Assembly: GCF_025144335.1 (NCBI RefSeq)
Contig: NZ_CP083539.1
Coordinates: 931,501 to 995,500 of the forward strand
Length of the DNA stretch: 64,000 nucleotides
Direction of reading: 5' to 3'
Source of the DNA: Jannaschia sp. W003
GTDB lineage: Bacteria > Pseudomonadota > Alphaproteobacteria > Rhodobacterales > Rhodobacteraceae
Shown: positions 32,332 through 41,433 of the stretch, one piece after another
How the letters are laid out: every line of letters begins with the position of its first letter
Numbering within the stretch: the stretch's first letter is position 1
Program-made: the position numbers and the translations under genes
Notes under the pieces: generated by a model
Databases searched by the model: none
Told to the model about the DNA's origin: nothing
Seen by the model: only the letters and a program-made list of their open reading frames with translations

Positions 32332-33121
32332 ACGGCACCTCCGGTGCCGTCGAGTAGTACGCCGCCCGCGCCCCAGTGATCCGCGCCCACATCTGGTCGC
32401 CGATGCTGAAGTGCCACCACTCGGTCGGGTTGTTGGCGAACCCCGCCTCGCGCATCAGCCAGAAGAGGAGGCGCCGGTTGCTGCGCGCCTCGCGCGCCGA
32501 GACGGCCAGCCCCTCGGGCTCCGCCTCGTAGGCGTCCGTGTTCGAGGCCTCCGACACGTCGTCGAAGATCGTGCCCATGTGCAGCTCCGCGCCGCCCTGC
32601 CGGCGTATCGTCAGGTCCACCGCGGCGCCCGTGGCGTGGGGCGGGGGCGAGAGCGGGTTGATGGCGCCCCTGGCCCCGCGCGCCCAGTAACGCTCGGTCT
32701 CCGCGGCGATGCGGGCGGCGTCCCAGTCGGGGTTCAACGCGCGCAGCCGCGCCGGCATCCAGTGGTCGTGGAAGTGGTTCTGCACCGCCAGCGGGCGCCA
32801 GGCGTCGAACACCCACAGCTCCAAGTCGTAAGGCTCCAGCCGCGCGTTCACCCCCGCCAGCGCGTCGGCCACCGGGGCGCGCAAGAGGAGGTCGGGCACG
32901 GCGCCCTCGATCCGCTCGTGGTAGGGCGGCGATCCCTCCCAGTAGGCGTTGGCCCCGGCGATGCCCCGGTCCCGCAGTTCCACCATCTGATGCTGCCCTC
33001 GCGGGTCGTCCAGCGCGACGGCGTGCTCGCGGTAGCCGGGGCGCAGGCGGGCGGCCTCGGCCACCTCGGCGGCGAGGGGACGGGCGCGCAAGGCGGCGAG
33101 GGGGCCGTGGGTCAGGTGCAT
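32318..33121 (-). CDS. M15 family metallopeptidase, D-alanyl-D-alanine dipeptidase-like
   Basis: 267 residues. Zinc-site motifs of the VanX/DdpX branch are present: FDAWRPLAVQ, PPHATGAAVDL (His, Asp) and TEWWHFS (Glu, His). The family cleaves D-Ala-D-Ala dipeptide, here most likely for peptidoglycan turnover and not vancomycin resistance. No signal peptide is seen, so it probably acts in the cytoplasm. The neighbouring divergent gene encodes a D-amino-acid aminotransferase, which could use the D-alanine released. Confidence 0.87.
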   Translation of the reverse strand: MHLTHGPLAALRARPLAAEVAEAARLRPGYREHAVALDDPRGQHQMVELRDRGIAGANAYWEGSPPYHERIEGAVPDLLLRAPVADALAGVNARLEPYDLELWVFDAWRPLAVQNHFHDHWMPARLRALNPDWDAARIAAETERYWARGARGAINPLSPPPHATGAAVDLTIRRQGGAELHMGTIFDDVSEASNTDAYEAEPEGLAVSAREARSNRRLLFWLMREAGFANNPTEWWHFSIGDQMWARITGARAAYYSTAPEVPSPRT

Positions 33122-33189
33122 GGGGGCGAGGCTTGACCGCCCCCGCGGCGCTCCGCAAGAGGGCGGGGCAGCGACCAGGAGGCTCCCCC

Positions 33190-34044
33190 ATGCGCACCGT
33201 CTACGTGAACGGCGACTACGTGCCCGAGGCCGAGGCCCGCGTGTCGGTCTTCGACCGGGGCTTCCTGTTCGCGGACGGGGTCTACGAGGTGACCAGCGTG
33301 CTCGGCGGCAAGCTCATCGACTTCGACGGCCACGCCGCGCGCCTCGAGCGCTCGCTGGCCGAGCTGGACATGCCCATGCCGATGGACGCCGATGCGCTCC
33401 TCGCCGTGCACCGCCGGCTGGTCGAGGAGAACGGCATCGACGAGGGGCTGGTCTACCTGCAGGTCACCCGCGGCGCCGCCGACCGCGACTTCGCCTATCC
33501 CGACCCGGCGCCCGCGCAGACGGTGGTGCTGTTCACGCAAGAGAAGCCCGGCCTCGCCGACAGCCCGGCCGCCGCGCGCGGTATCCGGGTGGTCTCGATC
33601 CCCGACCGGCGCTGGGCGCGGCGCGACATCAAGACGGTGCAGCTGCTCTACCCTTCGATGGGCAAGATGGAGGCCAAGGGGCGCGGCGCGGACGATGCGT
33701 GGATGGTCGAGGACGGGGCCGTCACGGAAGGCACCTCGAACAACGCCTACATCGTGGTCGGCGACACCATCGTCACCCGGCACCTGGGCGAGGAGATCCT
33801 GCACGGCATCACGCGGGCGGCCGTGCTGCGCATGGCGCGCGAGGCGCAGATGCGGGTCGAGGAGCGGGCCTTCACGATCGAGGAGGCGCAGGGCGCCACG
33901 GAGGCCTTCGTCACCTCGGCCTCCACCTTCGTGACGCCGGTGGTGGAGATCGACGGCGCGCCCGTAGGCGACGGGACGCCCGGGCCGGTCGCCCGGCGCC
34001 TGCGCGAGATCTACCTCGACGAGGCCCGCGCCAAGGGGCGCTAA
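33190..34044 (+). CDS. D-amino-acid aminotransferase-like PLP enzyme
   Basis: 284 residues of fold-type IV. FDRGFLFADGVYEVT (21-35) is the characteristic N-terminal motif, the PLP lysine is K148 in DIKTVQ, and the phosphate cup is EGTSNNAYIV. It resembles D-alanine aminotransferase, although branched-chain and 4-amino-4-deoxychorismate lyase relatives share this fold. The divergent D-Ala-D-Ala dipeptidase gene supports D-alanine. ATG 33190 has CAGGAGG about 8 nt upstream. A longer in-frame start (33133) overlaps the promoter region. Confidence 0.88.
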   Translation: MRTVYVNGDYVPEAEARVSVFDRGFLFADGVYEVTSVLGGKLIDFDGHAARLERSLAELDMPMPMDADALLAVHRRLVEENGIDEGLVYLQVTRGAADRDFAYPDPAPAQTVVLFTQEKPGLADSPAAARGIRVVSIPDRRWARRDIKTVQLLYPSMGKMEAKGRGADDAWMVEDGAVTEGTSNNAYIVVGDTIVTRHLGEEILHGITRAAVLRMAREAQMRVEERAFTIEEAQGATEAFVTSASTFVTPVVEIDGAPVGDGTPGPVARRLREIYLDEARAKGR

Positions 34045-34331
34045 CGGCTGGGGCGGCCCTCGGCCTCCCAGCCGAGGATCGACTGCACCTCCGCGCGCTT
34101 GCGGATCCACCGGTTGTTCAGCCCGACTCCGCCGAACACGGGGCCCTGCAGCTTCAGGTGCAGGGCGCCGAGCTGGCGGGTCGAGAGCGTGCGCGCGTCG
34201 ACGTCGCCGAACCCCAGGGTGTTCAGGCGGTGCTGCACCGAGGCGGCGAGCTGCGAGGTGTTCGCACCCTGCGCCGCCACGGGGGATGCGGCGGCGGCGG
34301 CGAGGAGAGCGGCGAGGACGAGGGAGCGCAT
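34041..34331 (-). CDS. Small secreted protein, unknown
   Basis: 96 residues with a signal peptide (about 1-20, ending AAAAASPVAA). The mature part reads VQHRLNTLGFGDVDARTLSTRQLGALHLKLQG, a short amphipathic helix pair. The next minus-strand gene upstream (34348) has a similar layout. It converges on the aminotransferase gene with a 4-nt overlap of coding ends. I know of no function. Confidence 0.6.
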   Translation of the reverse strand: MRSLVLAALLAAAAASPVAAQGANTSQLAASVQHRLNTLGFGDVDARTLSTRQLGALHLKLQGPVFGGVGLNNRWIRKRAEVQSILGWEAEGRPSR

Positions 34332-34347
34332 GGGGGAACCTCCGGGG

Positions 34348-34650
34348 TCAGAAGCGGTCCACGAGGGACTGCAGGATCCCGGGCCGGAGCGCCGATCCGA
34401 TCCGGAGGCGCACGTCGTTGGGGCTCAGGTCCGAGTGGATGTAGGTGTCGATCAGCGCGACCTTCGCATTCGAAAGGTCGCGCAGAACCGACGGGTCGAA
34501 GCCGTAGAGGGGCAGCTCGCGCGCCACGTGGGCGCGCTTGCCCGTGAAGGCGGGGCCGGGGTCGGCGCCGGGCGGCGGCACGAACACGCCCTGCGCGGCG
34601 GCGGGCGCGGCGAGCGCCAGGACGGCGAGGATGGCGGCGGGGCGGATCAT
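34348..34650 (-). CDS. Small secreted protein, unknown, likely distant paralogue of the next gene
   Basis: 100 residues with a signal peptide (MIRPAAILAVLALAAPAAA). The mature part ELPLYGFDPSVLRDLSNAKVALID repeats the pattern L-x2-hGF-x2-V-x3-LS-x2-Q/K-h-x2-h seen in the gene at 34041. ATG 34650 is fixed by an AAGGAG 8 nt upstream; a GTG at 34659 overlaps that RBS and is rejected. The two genes are 16 nt apart and probably co-transcribed. Confidence 0.62.
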   Translation of the reverse strand: MIRPAAILAVLALAAPAAAQGVFVPPPGADPGPAFTGKRAHVARELPLYGFDPSVLRDLSNAKVALIDTYIHSDLSPNDVRLRIGSALRPGILQSLVDRF

Positions 34651-34713
34651 GGGCGGCACTCCTTCGGACCTCCAGTTAGTGCGCCCCGCGCCGTCATGCG
34701 ATAGCGCGGCGCC

Positions 34714-35040
34714 TCACGACTTCGCGTCCCCGCCGACGTTCTCGGCGAAGCTGCGCTCGAAGGCGGCCTTCTGGTCCGCCGAGGCTTCGCTCTGGTGCGC
34801 GGCCTTCCAGGCGGCGAAGTCGCCGTAGAACCAGTCGCGCGCCTCGTCCTTGGTCATCTCCACCCCGCGCTCCGCGGCGGCCTCCTGCGACCAGCGGCTC
34901 AGGCAGTTGCGGCAGAAGCCGGCCAGGTTCATCAGGTCGATGTTCTGGGCGTCGGGGCGGTCCTCCAGGAGGTGCCGGCGCAGGCGCCGGAACGCGGCAG
35001 CCTCGACCTCGGTGCGGGTGCGGTCATCCATCTCGGGCAT
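34714..35040 (-). CDS. DUF1244 domain-containing protein
   Basis: 108 residues. LMNLAGFCRNCLSRW (about 36-50, two Cys) and ARDWFYGDFAAWKAAHQSEASADQKAAFE are the conserved blocks of DUF1244, a small helical family of unknown role. The Cys pair could bind metal or form a disulfide. It overlaps the end of the N-formylglutamate amidohydrolase gene by 17 nt, so they are co-expressed. CTGGAGG lies 9 nt before ATG 35040, which decides that start over the ATG at 35031. Confidence 0.85.
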   Translation of the reverse strand: MPEMDDRTRTEVEAAAFRRLRRHLLEDRPDAQNIDLMNLAGFCRNCLSRWSQEAAAERGVEMTKDEARDWFYGDFAAWKAAHQSEASADQKAAFERSFAENVGGDAKS

Positions 35041-35770
35041 TCTCGGCGTCCTCCAGGGCGGCTTCCAGGTGCGGCGCGAGGCGCTGCGCCCACGCGCGCT
35101 GCCCCGCCCCGTCGGAGATGAGGTCGCTCCGCAGCTCGATCAACACGTGGAGGCGCCCGTGGCGCAGCGCGTGGCGGTCCATCGCGTCCCCGGGCAGGTC
35201 GCCGCCGTAGGGCTCGTTCACGCCCACCACGAGGTCGGGCTCGGACTGAAGGCGCAGGATCAGCGGGTCCGCCAGCCGCCGGTCGCCGGCGAACAGCACC
35301 CCCACCTGCCACGGGCGCGGCGGGCGCCCGCGGAGCTGCGGCGTGAACGAGTGGACCGAGCAGACGACGGGGGCGGGGCGCTCGGCCAGCACCCGTTCCA
35401 GCGCGCGGTGGTAGGGGCGGTGGAACGCGGCCAGCCGCCGCTCGCGCTCGGCTGCGTCCGCGTGGCGGTTCGCGGGGATCACGGTGCCGTCGTAGAGGCG
35501 CATGAGCAGGGTGGGGTCGTCCTCGCCCCGGTTCGGATCGATCACGAGGCGCGAGAAGTCGGAGCGCACGGCGGTGCCGCCCAGGGCCTCGGCCAGCGCG
35601 TCGGTGACGCCGGCCGCGCCCACGTCCCAGGCGATGTGACGCCCCATGTCCGAGGGGGCGAGGCCCAGCGAGCCGCCGCCCGTGCAGGGCGGCACGCGGT
35701 TGCTCGCATGGTCACAGGTGACGACCCATCGGCCGGGACGGGGCGTGACATGGAACGGCGGATGGGTCAT
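35024..35770 (-). CDS. N-formylglutamate amidohydrolase family protein
   Basis: 248 residues. VVTCDHASNRVP, HIAWDVGAAGVTDALAEAL, SRLVIDPNR and VCSVHSFTP are the blocks of the N-formylglutamate amidohydrolase family, zinc enzymes releasing formate from N-formyl amino acids, best known in histidine breakdown. No hut genes are near, and many alphaproteobacteria carry such orphan paralogues. ATG 35770 is chosen because MTHPPFHVTPRPGRWVVTC is the natural start. It is co-directional and overlapping with DUF1244. Confidence 0.87.
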   Translation of the reverse strand: MTHPPFHVTPRPGRWVVTCDHASNRVPPCTGGGSLGLAPSDMGRHIAWDVGAAGVTDALAEALGGTAVRSDFSRLVIDPNRGEDDPTLLMRLYDGTVIPANRHADAAERERRLAAFHRPYHRALERVLAERPAPVVCSVHSFTPQLRGRPPRPWQVGVLFAGDRRLADPLILRLQSEPDLVVGVNEPYGGDLPGDAMDRHALRHGRLHVLIELRSDLISDGAGQRAWAQRLAPHLEAALEDAENARDG

Positions 35771-35884
35771 GGCGGCGGGGTTAAGGCACCCCCGGCGCCC
35801 CGGCAAGCGGCCCTCTCTTGCCGCGCGCCGGCCATCGGGGCATAGCCGCGAGCGCTAACACCCGCCCGCCGCACGGAGCAGAGC

Positions 35885-37330
35885 ATGAGACGCCACCGCA
35901 ACGTCAAGATCGTCGCCACCCTCGGCCCGGCCTCCGACGACTACGACACGATCCGCGCACTGTTCGAGGCCGGCGCCGACGTGTTCCGGCTCAACATGAG
36001 CCACGGTGGCCACGAGGAGATCCGCGCGCGCCACAACATCATCCGCGACATCGAGCGCGACACCGGCCGCCCGATCGCCATCCTGGCCGACCTGCAGGGG
36101 CCGAAGCTGCGCGTGGGCACCTTCAAGGGCGGCAGCGCCGAGATCGAGGAGGGGCAGCCGTTCCGCCTCGACCTCGACGAGGCGGCCGGGGACGCCACCC
36201 GCGTGCAGCTCCCCCACCGCGAGATCTTCGAGGCGCTCGAGCCCGGCTCCACGCTCCTGGTCAACGACGGCAAGCTGCGCCTCAAGGTGGACCGCTGCGG
36301 CCCCGACCACGCCGACTGCACCGTGGTCACGGGGGGCACCATCTCGAACCGCAAGGGCGTGAACGTGCCCGACGTGGTGCTGCCGCTCGCCGCCCTCTCC
36401 GAGAAGGACCGCGCCGATCTGGAGTTCGTATGCGAGCTGGGCGTGGACTGGCTGGCGCTCAGCTTCGTGCAGCGCGCCTCGGACGTGGAGGAGGCGCGTG
36501 CGCTGGCCAAGGGCCGCGCGGCGCTCCTGTCGAAGATCGAGAAGCCCTCGGCGGTGGACGCCTTCGAGGAGATCCTCGCCGTCTCCGACGGCATCATGGT
36601 GGCGCGCGGCGACCTCGGCGTGGAGCTGCCCGTGCAGGCCGTGCCGCCGATCCAGAAGCGCCTCATTCGCAAGTGCCGCGCCGCCGCCAAGCCGGTGATC
36701 GTGGCCACCCAGATGCTCGAGTCGATGATCGAGTCGCCCATGCCCACCCGCGCCGAGGTGTCGGACGTGGCCACCGCCATCTACGAGGGCACCGACGCCA
36801 TCATGCTCTCGGCGGAATCGGCGGCCGGCCAGTACCCGATCGAGGCCGTGCAGACCATGGACGCCGTGGCCCGCCAGGTGGAGGCCGACGCCACCTACCG
36901 CGAGATCATCGAGGCCAGCCGCGTCTCGCACCTGAGCACCACCGCCGACGGCATCGTGGCCGCCGCCCGCGAGATCGCCGAGACCACGGACGTGGTGGCG
37001 CTGTGCGTGTTCTCGCACTCCGGCTCCACCGCGCTGAAGGTCAGCCGCGAGCGCCCGCGCGTGCCGATCATCATGCTCACCCCGATCGTCGCCTCGGCGC
37101 GCCGCCTCGTGCTGTCCTGGGGCTGCCACTGCGTGACCACGCAGACCGTGGAGCGGTTCAAGTTCGCGGTGGTCTCGGCGGTGCGCGCCGCGAAGGCCGC
37201 GGGCTTCGCGCAGGCCGACGACCAGGTGGTGGTCACCGCCGGCATCCCCTTCAACGTCGCCGGCTCCACCAACATCCTGCGCGTCGCGCCCTGCGACGAG
37301 CGGCGGATCTTCGGGGCCGAGGGCGACTGA
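35885..37330 (+). CDS. pyk: Pyruvate kinase
   Basis: 481 residues, full length. RHRNVKIVATLGPASDDY at the N-terminus, FRLNMSHG, the signature with catalytic Lys (LSKIEKPSAV), IMVARGDLGVELP and MLSAESAAGQYP are all present. It converts phosphoenolpyruvate and ADP to pyruvate and ATP in the cytoplasm. The C-terminal allosteric domain (about 350-481) is intact. It is followed within 2 nt by a small membrane-protein gene. Confidence 0.97.
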   Translation: MRRHRNVKIVATLGPASDDYDTIRALFEAGADVFRLNMSHGGHEEIRARHNIIRDIERDTGRPIAILADLQGPKLRVGTFKGGSAEIEEGQPFRLDLDEAAGDATRVQLPHREIFEALEPGSTLLVNDGKLRLKVDRCGPDHADCTVVTGGTISNRKGVNVPDVVLPLAALSEKDRADLEFVCELGVDWLALSFVQRASDVEEARALAKGRAALLSKIEKPSAVDAFEEILAVSDGIMVARGDLGVELPVQAVPPIQKRLIRKCRAAAKPVIVATQMLESMIESPMPTRAEVSDVATAIYEGTDAIMLSAESAAGQYPIEAVQTMDAVARQVEADATYREIIEASRVSHLSTTADGIVAAAREIAETTDVVALCVFSHSGSTALKVSRERPRVPIIMLTPIVASARRLVLSWGCHCVTTQTVERFKFAVVSAVRAAKAAGFAQADDQVVVTAGIPFNVAGSTNILRVAPCDERRIFGAEGD

Positions 37331-37331
37331 C

Positions 37332-37640
37332 TTGGAGCAGGTGGACGCCCTCTGGACCGGGATCCTCCGGCGCTGGGAGGGCTGGGCCGGCGTGCCCGAC
37401 CTCGACCTGCCCGCGCCGCCCGACCCGGTGATCGTGGCGGTGCTGGCCACGGTGATCGGGGCCATGGGCCTCGCCGCGGCGCTGACCGCCTGGGCCGAGC
37501 GGCGCCGCTCGCTCGCGGGCCTCTTCGCGGCGGTGGTGGCCGTGCTGCTGTTCTTCTGGCTCTGGGAGGCGGACCGCTCGATCAGCTGGACCGTCGTGCC
37601 CGACAGCTTCATCGAGCTGATCGCCCGCATCCTGCGCTAG
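37332..37640 (+). CDS. Small two-helix membrane protein
   Basis: 102 residues from TTG 37332, or 99 from GTG 37341; the start is uncertain because neither has a well-spaced RBS. Two transmembrane helices (about 34-54, [21 protein letters not shown], and about 62-77, [16 protein letters not shown]) are joined by a basic loop WAERRRS. It is almost certainly co-transcribed with pyk (gap 1 nt). I recognise it as a conserved Rhodobacteraceae companion of pyk, without known role. Confidence 0.65.
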   Translation: MEQVDALWTGILRRWEGWAGVPDLDLPAPPDPVIVAVLATVIGAMGLAAALTAWAERRRSLAGLFAAVVAVLLFFWLWEADRSISWTVVPDSFIELIARILR

Positions 37641-37747
37641 GCCCCCCGCGGCCTTGCGTCCCGGCTCCCGCCGCGCTAGGGGGCCGCTTCCACCGCGGGC
37701 CGGGCGATTGGGATGCCTGGGTCCGCGACGAAGTACCGGAGAACCAA

Positions 37748-37948
37748 ATGCCCAAGATGAAGACGAAATCGTCTGCCAAGAAGCGATTCAAGGTCACGGC
37801 CACCGGCAAGGTGATGGCCGGTCAGGCCGGCAAGCGCCACGGCATGATCAAGCGCAGCAACAAGTTCATCCGCGACGCGCGTGGCACCACCACGCTCAGC
37901 GCCCCGGACGCCAAGATCGTCAAGGGCTTCATGCCCTACGACCGCTGA
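37748..37948 (+). CDS. rpmI: 50S ribosomal protein L35
   Basis: 66 residues, starting [20 protein letters not shown], highly basic, standard for L35. RBS GGAG at 37739-37742. It forms an operon with rplT (14-nt gap). infC, which often precedes it, is absent here. Confidence 0.98.
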   Translation: MPKMKTKSSAKKRFKVTATGKVMAGQAGKRHGMIKRSNKFIRDARGTTTLSAPDAKIVKGFMPYDR

Positions 37949-37962
37949 TAGGAGGCTAGCAC

Positions 37963-38322
37963 ATGTCCCGAGTCACCTCCGGCAAGGTCACCCATGCCCG
38001 CCACAAGAAGGTCCTGAAGGCCGCGAAGGGCTACTACGGCCGTCGCAGCAAGACCTTCCGCACCGCCACCCAGGCGGTCGACAAGGCCAACCAGTACGCC
38101 ACGCGCGACCGCAAGGCCCGCAAGCGCGACTTCCGCGCCCTGTGGATCCAGCGGATCAACGCCGCCGTGCGCGCCCACGACGGCGAGATGACCTACTCGC
38201 GCTTCATCAACCTGCTCACGAAGTCGGGCATCGAGGTCGACCGCAAGGTCCTTGCCGACCTCGCCGTGCACGAGCCCGAGGCCTTCGCGGCCATCGTCGA
38301 CCAGGCCCGCGCCGCGGCCTGA
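37963..38322 (+). CDS. rplT: 50S ribosomal protein L20
   Basis: 119 residues. [26 protein letters not shown] and the [10 protein letters not shown] helix are diagnostic of L20, an early 50S assembly protein that binds 23S rRNA and in some bacteria represses its own operon. Preceded by RBS AGGAGG (37951-37956). A strong terminator follows at 38350. Confidence 0.98.
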   Translation: MSRVTSGKVTHARHKKVLKAAKGYYGRRSKTFRTATQAVDKANQYATRDRKARKRDFRALWIQRINAAVRAHDGEMTYSRFINLLTKSGIEVDRKVLADLAVHEPEAFAAIVDQARAAA

Positions 38323-38349
38323 TCCGCCGCCGCCGCGTCGATCCACCGA

Positions 38350-38374
38350 GGGGCCGCCCATGGGGCGGCCCCTT
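38350..38374 (+). terminator. Intrinsic terminator after rplT
   Basis: 9-bp stem GGGGCCGCC (38350-38358) and GGCGGCCCC (38364-38372), loop CATGG, followed by TT. It lies 28 nt after the rplT stop. Confidence 0.8.
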
Positions 38375-38424
38375 CGCGTTCCGCGCTCCCTTGCCTCGCC
38401 GCGCCCCGCGCTAGGTGCCACCGG

Positions 38425-39102
38425 ATGCGCATCCACCTCGCCGCCCTCCTCGCCCCCGCCCTCCTCGTCGCCGCCTGCGTCACCTCCGCGCCGCCCGACC
38501 AACGCGCGGTGCTCGCCGTGGGCGACAGCGTGCTCGCCTGGAACGACGGACGGGGCGTGCCTGAGGTGGCCGCCGCCGCGCTCGGCCTGCCGGTGGTGGA
38601 CGCCACCCAGTCCGGCGCGTTCCTGCTGAACGACAGCGGCGTCGTCGGCCTCACCGACTTCAGCATCCAGCGCCAGTGGGCCGCGAACCGGGGCCGCTGG
38701 GCCTGGGTGATCCTGGACGGCGGCGGCAACGACCTGCGCGGCGACTGCGGCACCCCTGCCGAGGTGGCCACCACCGACGCCCTGATCGCCCCGGACGGGC
38801 GCACCGGCGCGATCCCCGCCCTGATCGCGTCGATCCGCGCCACCGGCAGCCGCGCCGCCTTCCTGGGCTACTACGACGACATCGTGGGCCGCCGCACCGG
38901 CTTCAGCGCCTGCGCTGGGGCCTTCGACCGCATCAACGCCCGCGTGGCCCGCCTCGCCGCCGCCGACCCGGGGCTGATGTTCCTCGACGCCGCCGAGGTG
39001 ATCGACCCGCGCGACGCCGCGCTCTACGACGCCGACGCCGTGCACCCCTCGCCCGAGGGCTCGCGCCGCATCGGCGCCGCGCTGGCCGCCCGGATGCGCT
39101 GA
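38425..39102 (+). CDS. SGNH/GDSL-type hydrolase lipoprotein
   Basis: 225 residues with a lipoprotein signal (lipobox VAAC, Cys18). SGNH blocks: VGDSVLAWN (nucleophile Ser in GDS), GGGNDL (Asn) and DADAVHPSPEG (Asp and His). It is an esterase or lipase anchored to a membrane and facing the periplasm. Substrate unknown. Preceded by the rplT terminator and followed by a TerC gene 59 nt on. Confidence 0.85.
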   Translation: MRIHLAALLAPALLVAACVTSAPPDQRAVLAVGDSVLAWNDGRGVPEVAAAALGLPVVDATQSGAFLLNDSGVVGLTDFSIQRQWAANRGRWAWVILDGGGNDLRGDCGTPAEVATTDALIAPDGRTGAIPALIASIRATGSRAAFLGYYDDIVGRRTGFSACAGAFDRINARVARLAAADPGLMFLDAAEVIDPRDAALYDADAVHPSPEGSRRIGAALAARMR

Positions 39103-39161
39103 CGGGAACCGCCCCCCGGGCGCCGCGTTGCCCCCCGGCAACCACGCCGGACCGCCACCCC

Positions 39162-39953
39162 ATGCTCGACCTCCTCGCCTCGCCCGACGCCTGGGCCGCC
39201 TTCCTCGCGCTCGTGACCCTCGAGATCGTGCTGGGCATCGACAACCTGATCTTCATCTCGATCGTCGCCGGCAAGCTTCCCGAGGGCGCCCGCGACCGCG
39301 CCCGCAAGATCGGCATCGGACTCGCCCTCGTGCTGCGCCTCCTGCTGCTCGCCGCCATCGCCTGGATCGTGGGCCTGACGCAGCCCGTATTCGACCTCGG
39401 CATCCAGGGCGCGCCGGGCGCCTACGGCGAGCCGACCTTCGACACCGCCTTCTCGTGGCGCGACCTGATCCTCATCGCCGGCGGCCTGTTCCTCACCTGG
39501 AAGGCCACCTCCGAGATCCGTGAGAAGCTCAACCCCCACGAGACCGCCACCGGCAAGCCCCGCGCCGGGACGGCGGCCTTCGGCACCGTGCTGTTCCAGA
39601 TCATCATCCTCGACCTCGTGTTCTCGATCGACTCGATCCTGACGGCCGTGGGCATGACCGACGAGCTGCCGATCATGGTCGCCGCCGTGGTGATCGCCGT
39701 GGGCGTCATGTTCGCCGCCTCCGGCCCCGTGATGCGCTTCGTGCAGGCCAACCCCTCCGTCGTGATGCTGGCCCTCGCGTTCCTCCTGATGATCGGCATG
39801 GTGCTGATCGCCGACGGCTTCGGGCGCCATGTCCCGAAGGGCTACATCTACTCGGCCATGGCCTTCGCCGCCCTCGTCGAGGGGCTGAACCTCCTCGCCC
39901 GCCGCCGCAACCGCAGGCTCGCGGCCAAGCACGACGCCGCGCCGGCGGGGTAG
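39162..39953 (+). CDS. TerC-family integral membrane protein
   Basis: 263 residues, about seven transmembrane helices. LEIVLGIDNLIFISIVAGKLP and ILDLVFSIDSILTAVGMTDEL carry the conserved intramembrane Asp residues of the TerC/Alx family, which export Mn2+ or other metals, some during secretion of metalloproteins. No tellurite cluster is present, so a role in metal homeostasis is more likely. The C-terminus is short and basic. ATG 39162 gives MLDLLASPDAWAAF. Confidence 0.9.
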   Translation: MLDLLASPDAWAAFLALVTLEIVLGIDNLIFISIVAGKLPEGARDRARKIGIGLALVLRLLLLAAIAWIVGLTQPVFDLGIQGAPGAYGEPTFDTAFSWRDLILIAGGLFLTWKATSEIREKLNPHETATGKPRAGTAAFGTVLFQIIILDLVFSIDSILTAVGMTDELPIMVAAVVIAVGVMFAASGPVMRFVQANPSVVMLALAFLLMIGMVLIADGFGRHVPKGYIYSAMAFAALVEGLNLLARRRNRRLAAKHDAAPAG

Positions 39954-40010
39954 TTGCGCGCCCCCCCGGCGCGGGCTAGTCCGGCCCGCGCCACCGGAGG
40001 GGGACGCTTC

Positions 40011-41072
40011 ATGGACCTGCGCGAGAAATACCTGGCCCGCATCGGCGAGGCCGCCGACGAGGCCGCGCTGGAGTCGGTGCGCGTCGAGGCCGTGGGCAAG
40101 AAGGGCGAGGTGGCCCTCAAGATGCGCGAGCTGGGGAAGATGACCCCCGAGGAGCGGCAGGAGGCCGGCCCCCGCCTTAACGCCCTGAAGGACGAGATCA
40201 ACAGCGCCATCGCCGCCCGCAAGGCGGCGTTGGAGGACGCCGCCCTCGAGGAGCGCCTCCGCTCCGAGTGGCTCGACGTGACCCTCCCCGTGCGCCCCCG
40301 CCGCGAGGGCACGATCCACCCCGTCAGCCAGGTCACCGAGGAGGTCACGGCGATCTTCGCGGACATGGGGTTCAAAGTCGCCGAGGGCCCCCAGATCGAG
40401 ACCGACTGGTACAACTTCGACGCCCTCAACATCCCCGGGCATCATCCCGCGCGCGCCGAGATGGACACCTTCTACATGGCCCGCAAGGAGGGCGACAACC
40501 GGCCCCCCCACGTCCTGCGCACCCACACCTCGCCGGTCCAGATCCGCGCGATGGAGAAAGAGGGCGCGCCGATCCGCGTGATCTGCCCGGGCCGCGTCTA
40601 CCGCGCCGACTACGACCAGACCCATACGCCGATGTTCCATCAGGTCGAGGGGCTGGCGCTGGACCGGGACATCTCCATGGCCAACCTCAAGTGGTGCCTC
40701 GAGGAGTTCTGCCGCGCCTTCTTCGAGGTCGACGGCATCGAGCTGCGCTTCCGCGCCTCGCACTTCCCCTTCACCGAGCCGTCCGCCGAGGTGGACATCC
40801 GCTGCTCTTGGGAGGGCGGGACGCTGAAGCTCGGTGAGGGCGACGACTGGCTGGAGATCCTAGGGAGCGGCATGGTCCACCCCAAGGTGCTGCGGGCGGG
40901 CGGGATCGACCCCGACGAGTGGCAGGGCTTCGCCTTCGGCATCGGCATCGACCGCCTGGCGATGCTGAAGTACGGCATTCCCGACCTGCGGGCGTTCTTC
41001 GACAGCGACCTGCGCTGGCTGCGGCACTACGGGTTCGGAGCGCTCCAGGCGCCGGCGCGACACGCGGGGTAG
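40011..41072 (+). CDS. pheS: Phenylalanine-tRNA ligase alpha subunit
   Basis: 353 residues. An N-terminal coiled coil (about 1-85) is followed by the class II catalytic core with [56 protein letters not shown] and [15 protein letters not shown] (motif 3). It pairs with PheT to charge tRNA-Phe. RBS GGAGG at 39996-40000. It is unusual in being separated from pheT by a 116-codon foreign-looking ORF. The C-terminal QAPARHAG extends slightly beyond most homologues. Confidence 0.97.
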   Translation: MDLREKYLARIGEAADEAALESVRVEAVGKKGEVALKMRELGKMTPEERQEAGPRLNALKDEINSAIAARKAALEDAALEERLRSEWLDVTLPVRPRREGTIHPVSQVTEEVTAIFADMGFKVAEGPQIETDWYNFDALNIPGHHPARAEMDTFYMARKEGDNRPPHVLRTHTSPVQIRAMEKEGAPIRVICPGRVYRADYDQTHTPMFHQVEGLALDRDISMANLKWCLEEFCRAFFEVDGIELRFRASHFPFTEPSAEVDIRCSWEGGTLKLGEGDDWLEILGSGMVHPKVLRAGGIDPDEWQGFAFGIGIDRLAMLKYGIPDLRAFFDSDLRWLRHYGFGALQAPARHAG

Positions 41073-41082
41073 GGGCTAAGTA

Positions 41083-41433
41083 ATGAACCGCATCCTTTTC
41101 TCGGCGCTCGCGAGAGCGGGTTCTTTCCGTTGGGACGCTAAATCCAAACTTTGGACACGGCATAAGATTGCTGGCGGAAGTCTCGGATCAGCCGGAGCGA
41201 TATACCTACTCGGAAAGGTATTTGGCATATCAGCCGTCGCCCACAGTTCCGGTGCTCTGATTTTGACGGGCTCTGCGGGTTATATCGCAGGCACATTAAT
41301 TACGGGGCTATTAGTCTGGATAATCTTTCCGATATTGATCGTCGTGGGATTGGTGGCGCTCTTTTGGGGGCGAATCTCCTCAGCTTTGAGGGGCATTAGG
41401 TTCAAACTTTCTAGTGGAGACGGATCACAATGA
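41083..41433 (+). CDS. AT-rich membrane protein inserted between pheS and pheT
   Basis: 116 residues, unknown. Three hydrophobic stretches (about 30-48, 58-75 and 77-93) suggest two or three membrane helices, with basic ends. Base composition differs sharply from pheS and pheT: the 60 bases from 41281 have only 23 G or C. ATG 41083 follows pheS by 10 nt, and its stop overlaps the pheT start (ATGA), so it is positioned to be translated in the operon. I know of no such gene in the usual pheST operon. Recent acquisition is likely. Confidence 0.65.
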   Translation: MNRILFSALARAGSFRWDAKSKLWTRHKIAGGSLGSAGAIYLLGKVFGISAVAHSSGALILTGSAGYIAGTLITGLLVWIIFPILIVVGLVALFWGRISSALRGIRFKLSSGDGSQ

